The notes under the pieces were generated by a model. It worked only from the letters and a program-made list of their open reading frames with translations, was not told the origin of the DNA and made no database searches. DNA of 37,293 nucleotides from Nostoc sp. FACHB-280 (GTDB lineage Bacteria > Cyanobacteriota > Cyanobacteriia > Cyanobacteriales > Nostocaceae): NCBI RefSeq assembly GCF_014697615.1, contig NZ_JACJSD010000059.1, positions 1-37,293 on the forward strand, read 5' to 3'. Both the position numbers and the translations under genes were made by a program. Shown piece after piece: positions 17,713 to 26,554 of this stretch. The first letter of the stretch is position 1, and each line of letters starts with the position of its first letter.

Positions 17713-17892
17713 TTAACTGAGAGTAGAAACCGAAAAGGCAACAAAAATTAAGCCGCCGACTAAAACTGTCGCGGCGACACCAAGGATAATGTAGTTACGC
17801 TTCTGCTCTGCTGTTGGCGGTTCTGCTCGATAAACCTTTGGCTCTTGGGCAAAATTGTTAAGACGACCACCTTCTTCATTCGTGTAGGGCAT
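17713..17892 (-). CDS. psb34: Photosystem II assembly protein Psb34 (ssl1498 family)
   Basis: This 59-residue protein begins MPYTNEEGGRLNNFAQEPKV and ends with one membrane helix (YIILGVAATVLVGGLIFVAF, 34-53). The N-terminal half matches the conserved ssl1498/Psb34 family, a one-helix thylakoid protein that binds photosystem II around the CP47 assembly module and is related to the high-light-inducible proteins. An AAGGA ribosome site lies eight bases before the ATG. It has its own terminator and a palindrome in its upstream region, so it looks monocistronic, though the CHAT gene lies upstream on the same strand. Confidence 0.9.
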   Translation of the reverse strand: MPYTNEEGGRLNNFAQEPKVYRAEPPTAEQKRNYIILGVAATVLVGGLIFVAFSVSTLS

Positions 17893-17913
17893 GAAGTAAT
17901 TCCTTAAATTCTG

Positions 17914-17932
17914 AACATTATTATTTAATGTT
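17914..17932 (-). promoter_or_regulatory. Palindrome in the psb34 upstream region
   Basis: AACATTA (17914-17920) and TAATGTT (17926-17932) form perfect 7-bp arms about 22 bases ahead of the psb34 start. It could be an operator or a 5'-UTR stem; no transcription start is known. Confidence 0.35.
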
Positions 17933-18096
17933 ACAAATACTTATCTGTTCTGCTCTCACTCTCAGAGACAATTTGTTACATTTTCAGGAATTACTCACGA
18001 AGATTGTTGGTTAGAACTGGGTTTAAGGGTTTCTTGGCTTTTCTTAATCTAAAATCCAGAATTTAAAATCTAAAATTATTCTGCTTCCTCCTAAAA

Positions 18097-20580
18097 TCAC
18101 TCAGTTTTTTGTTGTAAGAGCGATCGCCAATCAGTAATTGCGGACTCTGCCCATAGCCAATTGTTACTTAATTTATTTACTTGAAAGTTTACAGGGTCTT
18201 GGGAAATTACCAGTTGACGCAGCTTAATCGCTTCTTTCATATATTGCTCTTGTTTGGAAGCTGGTTGAGTACGTGCTGATTTATACAGCCCCAACGCTAA
18301 ACCTGCGTAGGATGTCAAAGCATCTTGGGGAACTGGAGCATTCTGTACAGAGAGTGAGGCATTATAGGCAGATTTCTGCTGATTTAAAGCTAAATTCAGA
18401 CCCTTAAACCAAGCATCATTAGCTCTGGTAACATTGCCTTCTGCATAATAAGCAAATCCCACAGCATTGTTATATAAAACTGAATTGGGTTCAGCTTTGA
18501 CAGCCGTTTCCCAAAAACGGCGGGCATCATCAATGGTATATTTTCTATCTCCCGTTTGAATTAACTGCCAAGCTAGTCTGCCTTTAAAAAAGTTGAGTGC
18601 AGCATCATTCTCTTGTTTCGTCGGCACAACATTTAAGGCAGTTTGGGCAGATTGCAGTGCGTTACGATTTAATAATTCTTCCACAGCCACCAACCCAGCC
18701 GACAAGTCTCCTTGGCTTAATTTTTCGGTGGCGCTAGTTGCAATCACGCCTGTGGGACTGGTTTGGAGGTTGATTTTAGAATTAATTTCGTTAGATAAAG
18801 ATTGCTGAACGGGAATTTTGGGGATATCAGCAAATATTGGTGCGCGTCGAGTTTGCCACCACCAACCAAAACCAATCAAACTAGCGATCGCACCTGCCCC
18901 TACAATACCCCAAATGAGTCGTGTATCTAAGCGGCGACGTTTTGGTTGTGATGTGGGTAACGATGCCAAATGTGGGTTACTCCACTCTTTATCCTGACTC
19001 GGTGCAGTGTCCTGGGACGTTGTGTTGGTGTTTCCCCATAATCCTGGTTGATTAATGGGCGTAACTTCACTACTGATTGGTTTAGCCGGAAAAATAGGCT
19101 CGTTGTGGTTTGGGACATCACTTTTTAGTGGTGATTGACCATTGTTGTTGACTGAATGCTGATCTAGCTGGCGAAATAAATCGGAAACAATTGCCGAATC
19201 TTCTGCATAACTAGGGTCATCATATTCAATTTCATCAACTAAATCGCCCCAAGTCTCTTCACCCAACCAATCTAAATCCCCAGCCCCATTACCCAAATCT
19301 GGCATCATTTCATCAATGGGTAAAGATATCTGTGCTTCATCAGTCATCACAGAATAAGCTGTGGTCGAAGTTGCCTTGATACTGCGGCTACTTTCTGTCA
19401 GCGATTCTGTACTGGTAAAAGTTGGGAGTTCTGTCCCCAGAAAACCATCAAATTCGGGTTGGAGATACAAAATTGGTAAAGCCCAATAAGTTTGGTGGGA
19501 ACCATAGGCCGAGATTAATCCCTGACGCACTCGACTCACACATAAATCTACTGGATACCCTTGACTGAGGTTGCGGTACAAAAGCTGGGTGAGGGTGAGG
19601 GCAACTTCATCAGGGATGCGTTCTGACATTGCTAAAACGCATTTAATTCCGCGTCGGACTAAACTTTCAGTGAGATTACGTTCACCAGTGTCTTCTGTCG
19701 CGTCAGTTGTAGCTGTGTATGCTCCCCAACAAGAGTTAAACACAGCCATTTGAATATTATTATTGACAAGTAACCCAGCTAGGTCATCGCCTGTGAGGGT
19801 TTCAGTTAAACCTGTTCTGCTACTAACGAGATAAATTTCGCCACCGTTGGGGCCTAAATTACTATGACCAGAATAATGGAGAACTTGGTATCTACCTTGT
19901 TCCAGAGCTTGGGTTAATTCTTCTCTGCCTGGTTGATCTAAAATAGTCAGTTCAATTTCTGGTAGGGGAATGCTACTGTCAACAGCGCGAGCCGCATGAC
20001 GGTGTAATTCGGCTTGTAGTCTTAGTGCTTCTTGTTTCAACAAACCCAGGCGCATTTGGTCTGTGGGGGATGCCAGCACCATTAAAACCCGCACTACACC
20101 ATCTTCAGATAATTGTGGTAAATTCCTGGATGGCAGACGACCAGTGTTGAGAATGCCGCTTTGGTAGCGCGAGAACGCCACATAAGGCCCAGTAGCTAAA
20201 GGCCGATCGCCTGCGTGCATGACTTCCCAAGGTAAACGTGCTAATCTATTGTCCTTGAGACCTAACCGCAAGCGCAGTACTTGTTGATGGTTTTGGGCAA
20301 TGCCTTGAGCAGTAATCCAGCTATCTCTGAGAGTGCCATGAAACAGGGCATTATAAAATTGCTGACCCAATGCCACCAAGTTTACAGAGTTTCTGGCGAT
20401 CGCATCACCCTGTAACACCGACTTTAATGGGTCATTCATCAGATGTCCTGCGGCTGCTAACCAGTCAGCTACAGGCCAAGTTACCAGTTCTTCTGCCAAT
20501 GGCACCCCAGGCGCGACTTGTTCCGTTCGCACCAAGTAGTCATTCTGCCCTACTGGAGTTACGGAAATGTGAAATTCCAT
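18097..20580 (-). CDS. CHAT-domain caspase-like protein with membrane segment and TPR tail
   Basis: This 827-residue protein has a CHAT (caspase HetF associated with TPRs) domain at about 80-375. The catalytic pair is present: His239 in VLHYSGH and Cys284 in FNSCWG, and the domain ends in YWALPILYL. A long acidic, low-complexity linker (380-550) leads to RRRLDTR and one membrane helix (about 554-575), then a helical TPR-like domain (ARRFWETAVKAEPNSVLYNN, AEGNVTRANDAWF). The CHAT part is expected in the cytoplasm and the TPR tail across the membrane by the positive-inside rule. CHAT proteins include HetF, needed for heterocyst development in Nostoc, and TPR-CHAT proteases of type III-E CRISPR; this is neither by layout. 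A 22-bp palindrome lies about 95 bases upstream. Confidence 0.87.
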   Translation of the reverse strand: MEFHISVTPVGQNDYLVRTEQVAPGVPLAEELVTWPVADWLAAAGHLMNDPLKSVLQGDAIARNSVNLVALGQQFYNALFHGTLRDSWITAQGIAQNHQQVLRLRLGLKDNRLARLPWEVMHAGDRPLATGPYVAFSRYQSGILNTGRLPSRNLPQLSEDGVVRVLMVLASPTDQMRLGLLKQEALRLQAELHRHAARAVDSSIPLPEIELTILDQPGREELTQALEQGRYQVLHYSGHSNLGPNGGEIYLVSSRTGLTETLTGDDLAGLLVNNNIQMAVFNSCWGAYTATTDATEDTGERNLTESLVRRGIKCVLAMSERIPDEVALTLTQLLYRNLSQGYPVDLCVSRVRQGLISAYGSHQTYWALPILYLQPEFDGFLGTELPTFTSTESLTESSRSIKATSTTAYSVMTDEAQISLPIDEMMPDLGNGAGDLDWLGEETWGDLVDEIEYDDPSYAEDSAIVSDLFRQLDQHSVNNNGQSPLKSDVPNHNEPIFPAKPISSEVTPINQPGLWGNTNTTSQDTAPSQDKEWSNPHLASLPTSQPKRRRLDTRLIWGIVGAGAIASLIGFGWWWQTRRAPIFADIPKIPVQQSLSNEINSKINLQTSPTGVIATSATEKLSQGDLSAGLVAVEELLNRNALQSAQTALNVVPTKQENDAALNFFKGRLAWQLIQTGDRKYTIDDARRFWETAVKAEPNSVLYNNAVGFAYYAEGNVTRANDAWFKGLNLALNQQKSAYNASLSVQNAPVPQDALTSYAGLALGLYKSARTQPASKQEQYMKEAIKLRQLVISQDPVNFQVNKLSNNWLWAESAITDWRSLLQQKTE

Positions 20581-20673
20581 ACAAGTAACGCAATCTCAGT
20601 ATTTTTAGCTGTCAAACCCTCATTCATACTCAATAGATGCCCGAACCTGGATTTTTGCTTTTGAACATTAAAC

Positions 20674-20695
20674 TTTAGTATAGGCCTACACTAAA
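20674..20695 (-). promoter_or_regulatory. 22-bp palindrome upstream of the CHAT gene
   Basis: TTTAGTATAGG (20674-20684) and CCTACACTAAA (20685-20695) are reverse complements except for one position. It lies 94 bases before the CHAT start and 122 bases after the GNAT stop. A dyad with no loop fits a dimeric repressor or activator site better than an RNA stem. Confidence 0.5.
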
Positions 20696-20817
20696 TCTTC
20701 ATGCTCAAACAATGCTCATTCCTAATTATGACAACTGGAGAACATTTTTAGTTGCAAAATCAAGCTGTTTATTTTCTGTGATGACGCTCATACATAGCAG
20801 CGTCCAGGCATGAGCAG

Positions 20818-21369
20818 TCAGGAGTCAGAATAAATGCCGAGTTTTTTATTCTCATCTCCAGCTTTTTTCCCAACCTGATACCAATCTGTGCGGTTCAAGC
20901 GATAAACCAAGCATTCATCATCACCAAATCGTCGGGACTCCACCAGTTGAAAACCAAGATTTTCATAGAAGCGGTGAACACGGGTATTACTAACCAGTGG
21001 ATCAACCAGTACAGATGTCACCAGTGGATCAGCAAAACATCGTGCCAGTGCCAGTCGCATCATTTCGGTGCCGTAGCCTTTACCCAAATCAGCTTCTTCT
21101 CCAATCCAAATATCAATAGCACGAAGATTCGCTGGCACATCTCCCCAGTAGTGGCTATCTTCACGTAGAGGATCAATGATTTGGATAAATCCAATGGGAC
21201 GACCATCAATTTCCGCAATTAATTGCTCTCGCCATTCAGGAGTGCGGTTCAGTTCTACTTCCCACCCCCAATCATCATTAGGATCTGATTCAATTACGTG
21301 AGGTTGTTCATCCCAATGTCTTAGCAGATTCAAATCAGCAATTGTAGCAGGACGAAGGTTGATGCTCAT
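20818..21369 (-). CDS. GNAT family N-acetyltransferase, AAC(6')-like
   Basis: This 183-residue protein begins INLRPATIADLNLLRHWDE and carries the acetyl-CoA loop as LGKGYGTEMMRLAL (motif A, about 115-128) and TRVHRFYENLGFQLVESR (motif B). WEVELNRTPEWREQL and RPIGFIQIIDP resemble aminoglycoside 6'-acetyltransferase relatives, but chromosomal members often have other or unknown substrates. It should be a cytoplasmic enzyme. The start overlaps no other gene. Resistance should not be inferred from sequence alone. Confidence 0.85.
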   Translation of the reverse strand: MSINLRPATIADLNLLRHWDEQPHVIESDPNDDWGWEVELNRTPEWREQLIAEIDGRPIGFIQIIDPLREDSHYWGDVPANLRAIDIWIGEEADLGKGYGTEMMRLALARCFADPLVTSVLVDPLVSNTRVHRFYENLGFQLVESRRFGDDECLVYRLNRTDWYQVGKKAGDENKKLGIYSDS

Positions 21370-21548
21370 TGAATTTACTTTCTTCGCTTCTTTTGAAGAC
21401 TACCGCAAAATTTTGCTAGTGGCACAAGAATTCTTCTGTAATCTCTGCCAACTTTGTGCAGCCTGGATATGCTCTCTACTTTTGTCAATACGTAAGTTCT
21501 AAATTTTCTAAAAAATGGCATAATTCCTTTTTTATATATAGAAATAAC

Positions 21549-21674
21549 TAAGGGATTTCAAGAAATAAATTATCCAATCTTGTGGGGTGGGCTTCTAGCC
21601 CGCCCTTGGCTAGGGGCGGACAAGATGTCCACCCCACAAGAAAAATTGTATGTTTTTTTATTTGGAAGTCCCTA
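21549..21674. repeat. MITE-like element with nested GC-rich hairpin
   Basis: The outer ends TAAGGGATTTCA and GGAAGTCCCTA are imperfect inverted repeats. Inside, CTTGTGGGGTGG (21579-21590) pairs with CCACCCCACAAG and a second GC-rich stem (GCCCGCCC / GGGGCGGAC) is nested within. It sits 28 bases ahead of the DUF4419 gene. Confidence 0.65.
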
Positions 21675-21701
21675 ACACTAAAATCTAGCCAGAATTAGCT
21701 T

Positions 21702-23303
21702 ATGTCAGTAATTGCACCTATCTTGGAACAAACTGTCGGAAATATTCGCTTTTGTGTTGATAATGTCAAAAAAGCTCAGAAACAATTACCCACTGAAAAT
21801 GCCAAATTACATTTAGAGAAGCATTTAGGAGAACAAGTTCTGGCATTCAGCCATAATGATACGTTTAAAGTACTTCAAGATAAAGGTACTCATTCGTTGG
21901 CGTTTGCTGTTCATGCGGCTTTTAGCAAACACCATCCGTTATTATTAACACCTGACATCATTTGGATAACTTTAGCTCAAGGATTTGCTCAACATATTAA
22001 CAATCATGCAGAAACTTTGCGTTCGCGTTTTGTGCATCACCAAGGTAAGCAAGAACTAGTAGTTGAAACCTTACAAATCCCCCAGAAATCCCAGGACTGG
22101 AGTGACGCAATCCAAAATTGGGCATTACTGATCCGCGACAACGTAGGCTCTGACCTATATCGATTGCTGGAATGTAACTTCAGTACTACGACACCCATCA
22201 CTCGCACAGCCAGTCATGTCGTGATGATGAATACCTTCCAAAAGTATTTTGACTACGCAATGACTTGTATCTGTGGCATTCCTGAGATTACGCTGCTGGG
22301 TACTGTAGAAGATTGGCAAAGTATTTGCGATCGCATCCAAGTCATGGCTGAGTATGACTTAGACTGGTGGACTGCTCGCTTAATGCCAATCTGTCAAGAG
22401 TTTGTAGAAACTGCTTCAGGTAGACCATCACTCTTGTTTTGGCGCAGTATCTACAAGCCTCAAGCTGTTTATGGCGGTGAACTAATTACTGGCTGGTTGA
22501 GCGATTTGTTTCCTTATATTAAACATTCAGTAACTAAAGCTCCCTCAGTCAGAAATCCTGTTCTGGAAATAGATCGCTGCTCCTTACCTAACGGGGAATC
22601 ATCCTCCGAACAACCGTTTAGCCACGAAACTCACGGTATTAGTACTGATAGCTTGCCTTTAGGAATCTCTCAAGCTTCATTTCGTCTTCAATTGGCAGAC
22701 TCGAAAGAATATTCTTTAGAACTAATCGCTGGTTTCATTGGCGTTCGTCAAGATTCTCAATCACAAACTTTACAACCTGAAATTGGTTGGGGTGTGCGTG
22801 AACGTAACAACGATTTTGCACAGTTACTCAACAAAGTTCAACAGCAGCACCTGACACAACCGCCAATTAACTGGTCTGACTTTCATAAAAGCCACTTCTC
22901 CGAAACAGTTTCTAAAGAACATATTGAAATGCTAGAGCGATTCGATGGCGCGACACTTTACCCTAATAGCGGCCATTTTTGGCAAATTCCTCAATATAGT
23001 TTCCATAAAATTTACAAAATTTCTCAACCAAATTCTTGTACCTGTTATGCAACTCATCTGATGGATCTTGAAGATGGTCGCTGCATTGCTTACTTCTGTG
23101 ATACGCTCAAAAGCGAATGTCACATAATTTTGGGACAGCCCATTTTAGAGAGCAATCAGTTTCAATCTCCTGTAATTATTGCTAATAGCATTTCAGAACT
23201 TTTTGAGCGCATATTTCAAGCTCAGGGTCATTACTACTTTGATGATTCTAACTTTGAGGTTGTCCAATTCAAGTATGAATTACAGCTTTGGCCAGAAGAC
23301 TAG
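21702..23303 (+). CDS. DUF4419 domain-containing protein
   Basis: This 533-residue protein matches DUF4419 in its first two thirds: ALSFSHN-type VLAFSHNDTF, HSLAFAVHAAFSKHHPLLL, PDIIWITLAQGFAQHINNHA, LECNFSTTTP and the ITGWLSDLFPYI stretch. The family occurs in bacteria and fungi and has no assigned biochemical role. No signal peptide or membrane segment is seen, so it is probably cytoplasmic. The C-terminal 180 residues (from about 350) are less familiar to me. The MITE at 21549-21674 directly precedes it and may carry or separate its promoter. Confidence 0.82.
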   Translation: MSVIAPILEQTVGNIRFCVDNVKKAQKQLPTENAKLHLEKHLGEQVLAFSHNDTFKVLQDKGTHSLAFAVHAAFSKHHPLLLTPDIIWITLAQGFAQHINNHAETLRSRFVHHQGKQELVVETLQIPQKSQDWSDAIQNWALLIRDNVGSDLYRLLECNFSTTTPITRTASHVVMMNTFQKYFDYAMTCICGIPEITLLGTVEDWQSICDRIQVMAEYDLDWWTARLMPICQEFVETASGRPSLLFWRSIYKPQAVYGGELITGWLSDLFPYIKHSVTKAPSVRNPVLEIDRCSLPNGESSSEQPFSHETHGISTDSLPLGISQASFRLQLADSKEYSLELIAGFIGVRQDSQSQTLQPEIGWGVRERNNDFAQLLNKVQQQHLTQPPINWSDFHKSHFSETVSKEHIEMLERFDGATLYPNSGHFWQIPQYSFHKIYKISQPNSCTCYATHLMDLEDGRCIAYFCDTLKSECHIILGQPILESNQFQSPVIIANSISELFERIFQAQGHYYFDDSNFEVVQFKYELQLWPED

Positions 23304-23312
23304 TAGCGGTCT

Positions 23313-23460
23313 CAATACCGTTCGGTTAAGATATCTCTTCGTTGAAGCAGCAGGGGAGCAGAGGGGCAGGGGAGAGGTACTGTCAATTCTCCCTTGCACC
23401 CCTACACCCCTGCACCCTTGCTTACCTTGACAAGTAAGTTCCTTATCCGAACCGTATTGT
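23313..23460. repeat. Inverted-repeat element with GGGGAG and CACCCCT runs
   Basis: The left end CAATACCGTTCGGTTAAG and the right end CTTATCCGAACCGTATTG are imperfect inverted repeats. Between them, purine-rich GCAGGGGAGCAGAGGGG is matched by pyrimidine-rich CACCCCTACACCCCTGCACC, so the whole unit can fold on itself. It begins 10 bases after the DUF4419 stop. Confidence 0.65.
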
Positions 23461-23572
23461 ATGCACCCCTGCTTCCTGCCTGATTACAACAACAATTATT
23501 TACACCGACCTACTTAGTGGGATAGGTTCCAGATTTTTCTAAGCTCAAGGGAATGCCTTTGAAGGAGTGTTT

Positions 23573-24073
23573 ATGACAAATTTTGACCACTTGCCTTTTG
23601 CATTCAAACTTGGCGCTACCTTGGGCTGTGGATTAGTAGCAGGAGTATTTTTTGCCTTTTCGACTTTTGTGATGAATGCACTGGCTCGACTTCAACCAAA
23701 AGCAGGCATTGTCGCTATGCAGGCGATCAATATCACAGCGATCAATCCGTTGTTTATGGTGGCACTTTTCGGCACAGCTTTGGCTTGTCTGGTTTTGGCG
23801 ATCGCTTCATTTTCTAAGTTACATCAACCCGGTGCAGCTTACTGCCTGTTTGGCAGCCTAATCTACTTAATTGGCACTGTTGGGGTGACGATCGCCTTTA
23901 ATGTACCTCTGAATGATGCCTTGGCGATCGTTAATCCAGATAGCATCGAGGGCGCAAATGTATGGGCTAAATATCTGAGCGACTGGACATTCTGGAATCA
24001 TATCCGCACAATAGCTGCACTTGGGGCTACTACATTGCTGACTCTTGCCCTTTGCCAACCAACAGGGCGATAA
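23573..24073 (+). CDS. DUF1772 family membrane protein
   Basis: This 166-residue protein has four membrane segments and the DUF1772 (anthrone-oxygenase-like) pattern: LGCGLVAGVFFAFSTFVMNA, MQAINITAINPLFM, NVPLNDAL and WAKYLSDWTFWNHIRT. Family members include fungal anthrone oxygenases, but bacterial ones are mostly of unknown function. The start is set at ATG 23573 because AAGGAG lies five bases upstream; the in-frame GTG at 23567 overlaps that ribosome site and is less likely. Confidence 0.82.
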   Translation: MTNFDHLPFAFKLGATLGCGLVAGVFFAFSTFVMNALARLQPKAGIVAMQAINITAINPLFMVALFGTALACLVLAIASFSKLHQPGAAYCLFGSLIYLIGTVGVTIAFNVPLNDALAIVNPDSIEGANVWAKYLSDWTFWNHIRTIAALGATTLLTLALCQPTGR

Positions 24074-24086
24074 GTACCTCAAACAA

Positions 24087-24171
24087 CGGAGAGGGGGAGA
24101 TTCGAACTCCCGGAACCTTTCGGTTCATCCGATTTCAAGTCGGACGCAATCGACCACTCTGCCACCTCTCC
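24087..24171 (-). tRNA. tRNA-Ser (UGA anticodon)
   Basis: On the minus strand the sequence folds as a class II tRNA: acceptor GGAGAGG with CCTCTCC, D-arm GCAGAGTGGTCGATTGC, anticodon stem TCCGA/TCGGA with loop CTTGAAA (anticodon TGA), a long variable arm (GAACCGAAAGGTTC) and the T-arm loop TTCGAAT. The long variable arm and G at the discriminator position are as expected for serine. The CCA end is not encoded. Confidence 0.95.
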
Positions 24172-24280
24172 AGTAAAACTGTCTAGCTATTGCTTACCTG
24201 ATGGTCTTTGGTGAGCCAAAAAGCTGACAGATAATACTATATCTTACATCTACGCAGGTTGCACTACTCACAGCAAATGT

Positions 24281-25201
24281 CTAAGATTCACTGGGTGAAC
24301 CAGCATATAAAATTTCCTCTGAGATGATCTGAAAATCTTGGCCTACCCAAACTAAAGCCGCTTTTGTAACTACTCCTGCTTCTAAGTGAACAATCGAGAA
24401 ATTCCGTTGCTTGTGTCCTTCATTTTCGATAATTCTGGGGACGCTGGCTGCATTTAAGTAAATTGTACCCTCTGGACTTTTAAACACTGATTTGCGTAGC
24501 TCTTTTTTGGTGTGGCGGAGATTATGGTGCATGTGTCCAAAGGTAACAAGGGGAATGGTTTTACCGATGGTGAGAGTTTGAGAAATAGCTGCGGCAAAAT
24601 CAGGATCACCAAAGTCGCCGCCGATGGGATGCCAATCTTTACCACAAGGGTCTTCGGGGCGATCGCCTAATCCACTCGGCCCGTTGTGACCCAAAAAAAT
24701 AATTGCTTCACCAGCCGCACTTTTAACCGCCCCTAGAATTTTAGCGGCTGATTCTTCAAAATTTGCTACGCCATAACGTTCTTTGCAGATATCGGCAAAT
24801 CTCCATTCTGGGCCTCCCCAAGTAAAAGGACGACCGCCTACAACGGTTAAATTCCATTGGGGAAAATCTAGCTGGCTGTAACCGACATGGGCTGTATCCA
24901 GTAAATCTAGTTGTTCTTGCACCCAGTCTTCTTTTGTGCGATCGTAGGGACATTTTTTCCGTCCCCATTCTGTAGCTGTGTACCAAGCATCGTGGTTGCC
25001 CATAACTGCTGCTTTGGGGATATCCAGGGATGCGATCGCTCTCACCACTTCCACTGATTCATTGCCAAAATCTCCCACAAATAGCACTAGATCCACATCC
25101 AAGTGCTTGAGTGCAATGGCATCATCCACTTCCCATTGGTCGTGAATATCTCCAACTACAGCAATTTTGAGAGTTTGTGATGGTTTTTTCTGACTGGTCA
25201 T
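24281..25201 (-). CDS. Metallophosphoesterase (TIGR04168-like)
   Basis: This calcineurin-like phosphoesterase has all the metal motifs: VVGDIHDQW (D-x-H), VGDFG, MGNHDAWY (GNHD), FLGHNGPSG and FGHMHH (GHxH). Cyanobacteria encode a conserved family of this kind (TIGR04168) whose substrate is unknown. The start at 25201 (MTSQKKPSQ, 306 residues) follows AAGGAAAG by a few bases; an in-frame ATG ten codons upstream (25231) is possible but overlaps that site less well. No signal peptide is seen, so a cytoplasmic enzyme is likely. Confidence 0.87.
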   Translation of the reverse strand: MTSQKKPSQTLKIAVVGDIHDQWEVDDAIALKHLDVDLVLFVGDFGNESVEVVRAIASLDIPKAAVMGNHDAWYTATEWGRKKCPYDRTKEDWVQEQLDLLDTAHVGYSQLDFPQWNLTVVGGRPFTWGGPEWRFADICKERYGVANFEESAAKILGAVKSAAGEAIIFLGHNGPSGLGDRPEDPCGKDWHPIGGDFGDPDFAAAISQTLTIGKTIPLVTFGHMHHNLRHTKKELRKSVFKSPEGTIYLNAASVPRIIENEGHKQRNFSIVHLEAGVVTKAALVWVGQDFQIISEEILYAGSPSES

Positions 25202-25231
25202 GCCGCTTTCCTTGCTGTCTATCTCCAGCAT

Positions 25232-25641
25232 AGGAAACTCAGGGAAATTTTGACACCATCTTCGCTACAGTGTCGAGAAGAACAATTATTGAAGAAGTCA
25301 GGAGTCAGAAGTCAGGAATCAGAATGCAATCAGTGGGGAGAAATATCCGCCAATCGAATAAAATTACCACCCTGAATTATTCTGTAACTATATTGAGTAT
25401 TAATTACTCTTTTTCCTTTAATTAATAGTTTAATTTAAAGTTCTAGCTTGATTAACTAAACACTAAATTTCTTAGTTTTCAAATAAGTTATTATTTGCTG
25501 ACTTGAGTAGGATAACCGTACAGAATGGGGGCGCAATCTCTACCTGATAAATACCTGTTTGGGTGGATACAATCTATGTGTGGCTTAAGTAATGCTGTGA
25601 TTGAGAAAAGCTTAATACAGCATTAATAGGAGAGCATAAAT
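25232..25641 (+). promoter_or_regulatory. Gene-free region with a leader stem before htpX
   Basis: There is no gene in these 410 bases. AAGTCAGGAGTCAGAAGTCA with a further partial copy is a short tandem at about 25293-25322 (a similar GTCAGGAGTCAGAA lies at 20816-20829). AATGCTGT (25591-25598) and ACAGCATT (25617-25624) form a perfect 8-bp stem ending three bases before the AGGAG of the protease gene, so it could control its translation. Confidence 0.45.
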
Positions 25642-26508
25642 ATGGGAAATCAATTTAAAACAGTTGCTTTGTTAGGTGCGCTCAGTGGCTTATTAATTGC
25701 GATATGTTACTGGGTATTTGGTGGCACTAGCGGCTTAATTATAGGTATTGGTTTAGCAGCAGTAACTAATCTATTTTCTTGGTATCAATCAGATAAGATT
25801 GCATTAGCAGTATATCGCGCCCAGCCAGTAAGTGCTGCTCAAGCACCAGGGCTGTATCGGATGGTGGAAAAATTAGCTGCACGCGCTAACATCCCAATGC
25901 CGGGAGTTTACATCGTTCCTGGTCAAACTGCTAACGCCTTTGCAACAGGACGCGATCCTGAACACGCGGCTGTGGCTGTAACTGAAGGTATTTTAAATAT
26001 TCTGCCAGAAGACGAATTAGAAGGTGTGATTGCCCACGAACTAACGCATATTATCAATCGTGACACCTTAACCCAAGCAGTAGCTGCAACGATCGCAGGT
26101 GCTATTTCTTTCCTCGCACAAATGGTAAGTTACAGTTTGTGGTTTAGCGGTGGTTCACGGGACGATGATAGAGGTGGCAATCCGTTAGGAATATTGTTAA
26201 CTGTATTGTTAGCACCAGTAGCTGCAACGGTAATTCAATTAGGTATATCGCGCACAAGAGAATTTTCTGCTGATGCTGGTTCTGCGAAATTAACAGGTAA
26301 TCCCCGTGCATTAGCCCGTGCTTTGCAAAGATTGGAAGCTACAGCACGACAATTACCTTTAGATGCTAATCCAGCTTTTGAACCGCTATTAATTATCAAT
26401 CCTATCTCTGGCAAGTTTTTGGGTAACTTGTTTTCTAGTCACCCTGACACAGAATCACGAGTTGAACAATTGCTGAAATTAGAACAACAACTGTCTACAA
26501 AGTATTAG
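25642..26508 (+). CDS. htpX: M48 family zinc metalloprotease, HtpX-like
   Basis: This 288-residue protein has membrane segments near residues 7-45, 145-165 and 183-203 and a cytoplasm-facing zinc site: HELTH (132-136) with Glu207 in REFSADAGSA as third ligand. HtpX proteases degrade misfolded membrane proteins under stress. AGGAG lies 10 bases before the ATG. A perfect 8-bp stem is just upstream of that site, suggesting translational control. The next gene follows after 46 bases and both are closed by a strong terminator at 26986. Confidence 0.93.
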   Translation: MGNQFKTVALLGALSGLLIAICYWVFGGTSGLIIGIGLAAVTNLFSWYQSDKIALAVYRAQPVSAAQAPGLYRMVEKLAARANIPMPGVYIVPGQTANAFATGRDPEHAAVAVTEGILNILPEDELEGVIAHELTHIINRDTLTQAVAATIAGAISFLAQMVSYSLWFSGGSRDDDRGGNPLGILLTVLLAPVAATVIQLGISRTREFSADAGSAKLTGNPRALARALQRLEATARQLPLDANPAFEPLLIINPISGKFLGNLFSSHPDTESRVEQLLKLEQQLSTKY

Positions 26509-26554
26509 TCATTAGTCATTTGTTTGGAAAGTTAATTCTGAGGAGATTTTAACT

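Noticed and set aside
18097-20580. CHAT gene as HetF or as a type III-E CRISPR protease
   Set aside because: The domain order (CHAT, membrane helix, TPR) and the absence of a type III-E neighbour fit neither.
24087-24171. tRNA gene as an integration site of a mobile island
   Set aside because: No integrase and no repeated tRNA end were seen nearby.
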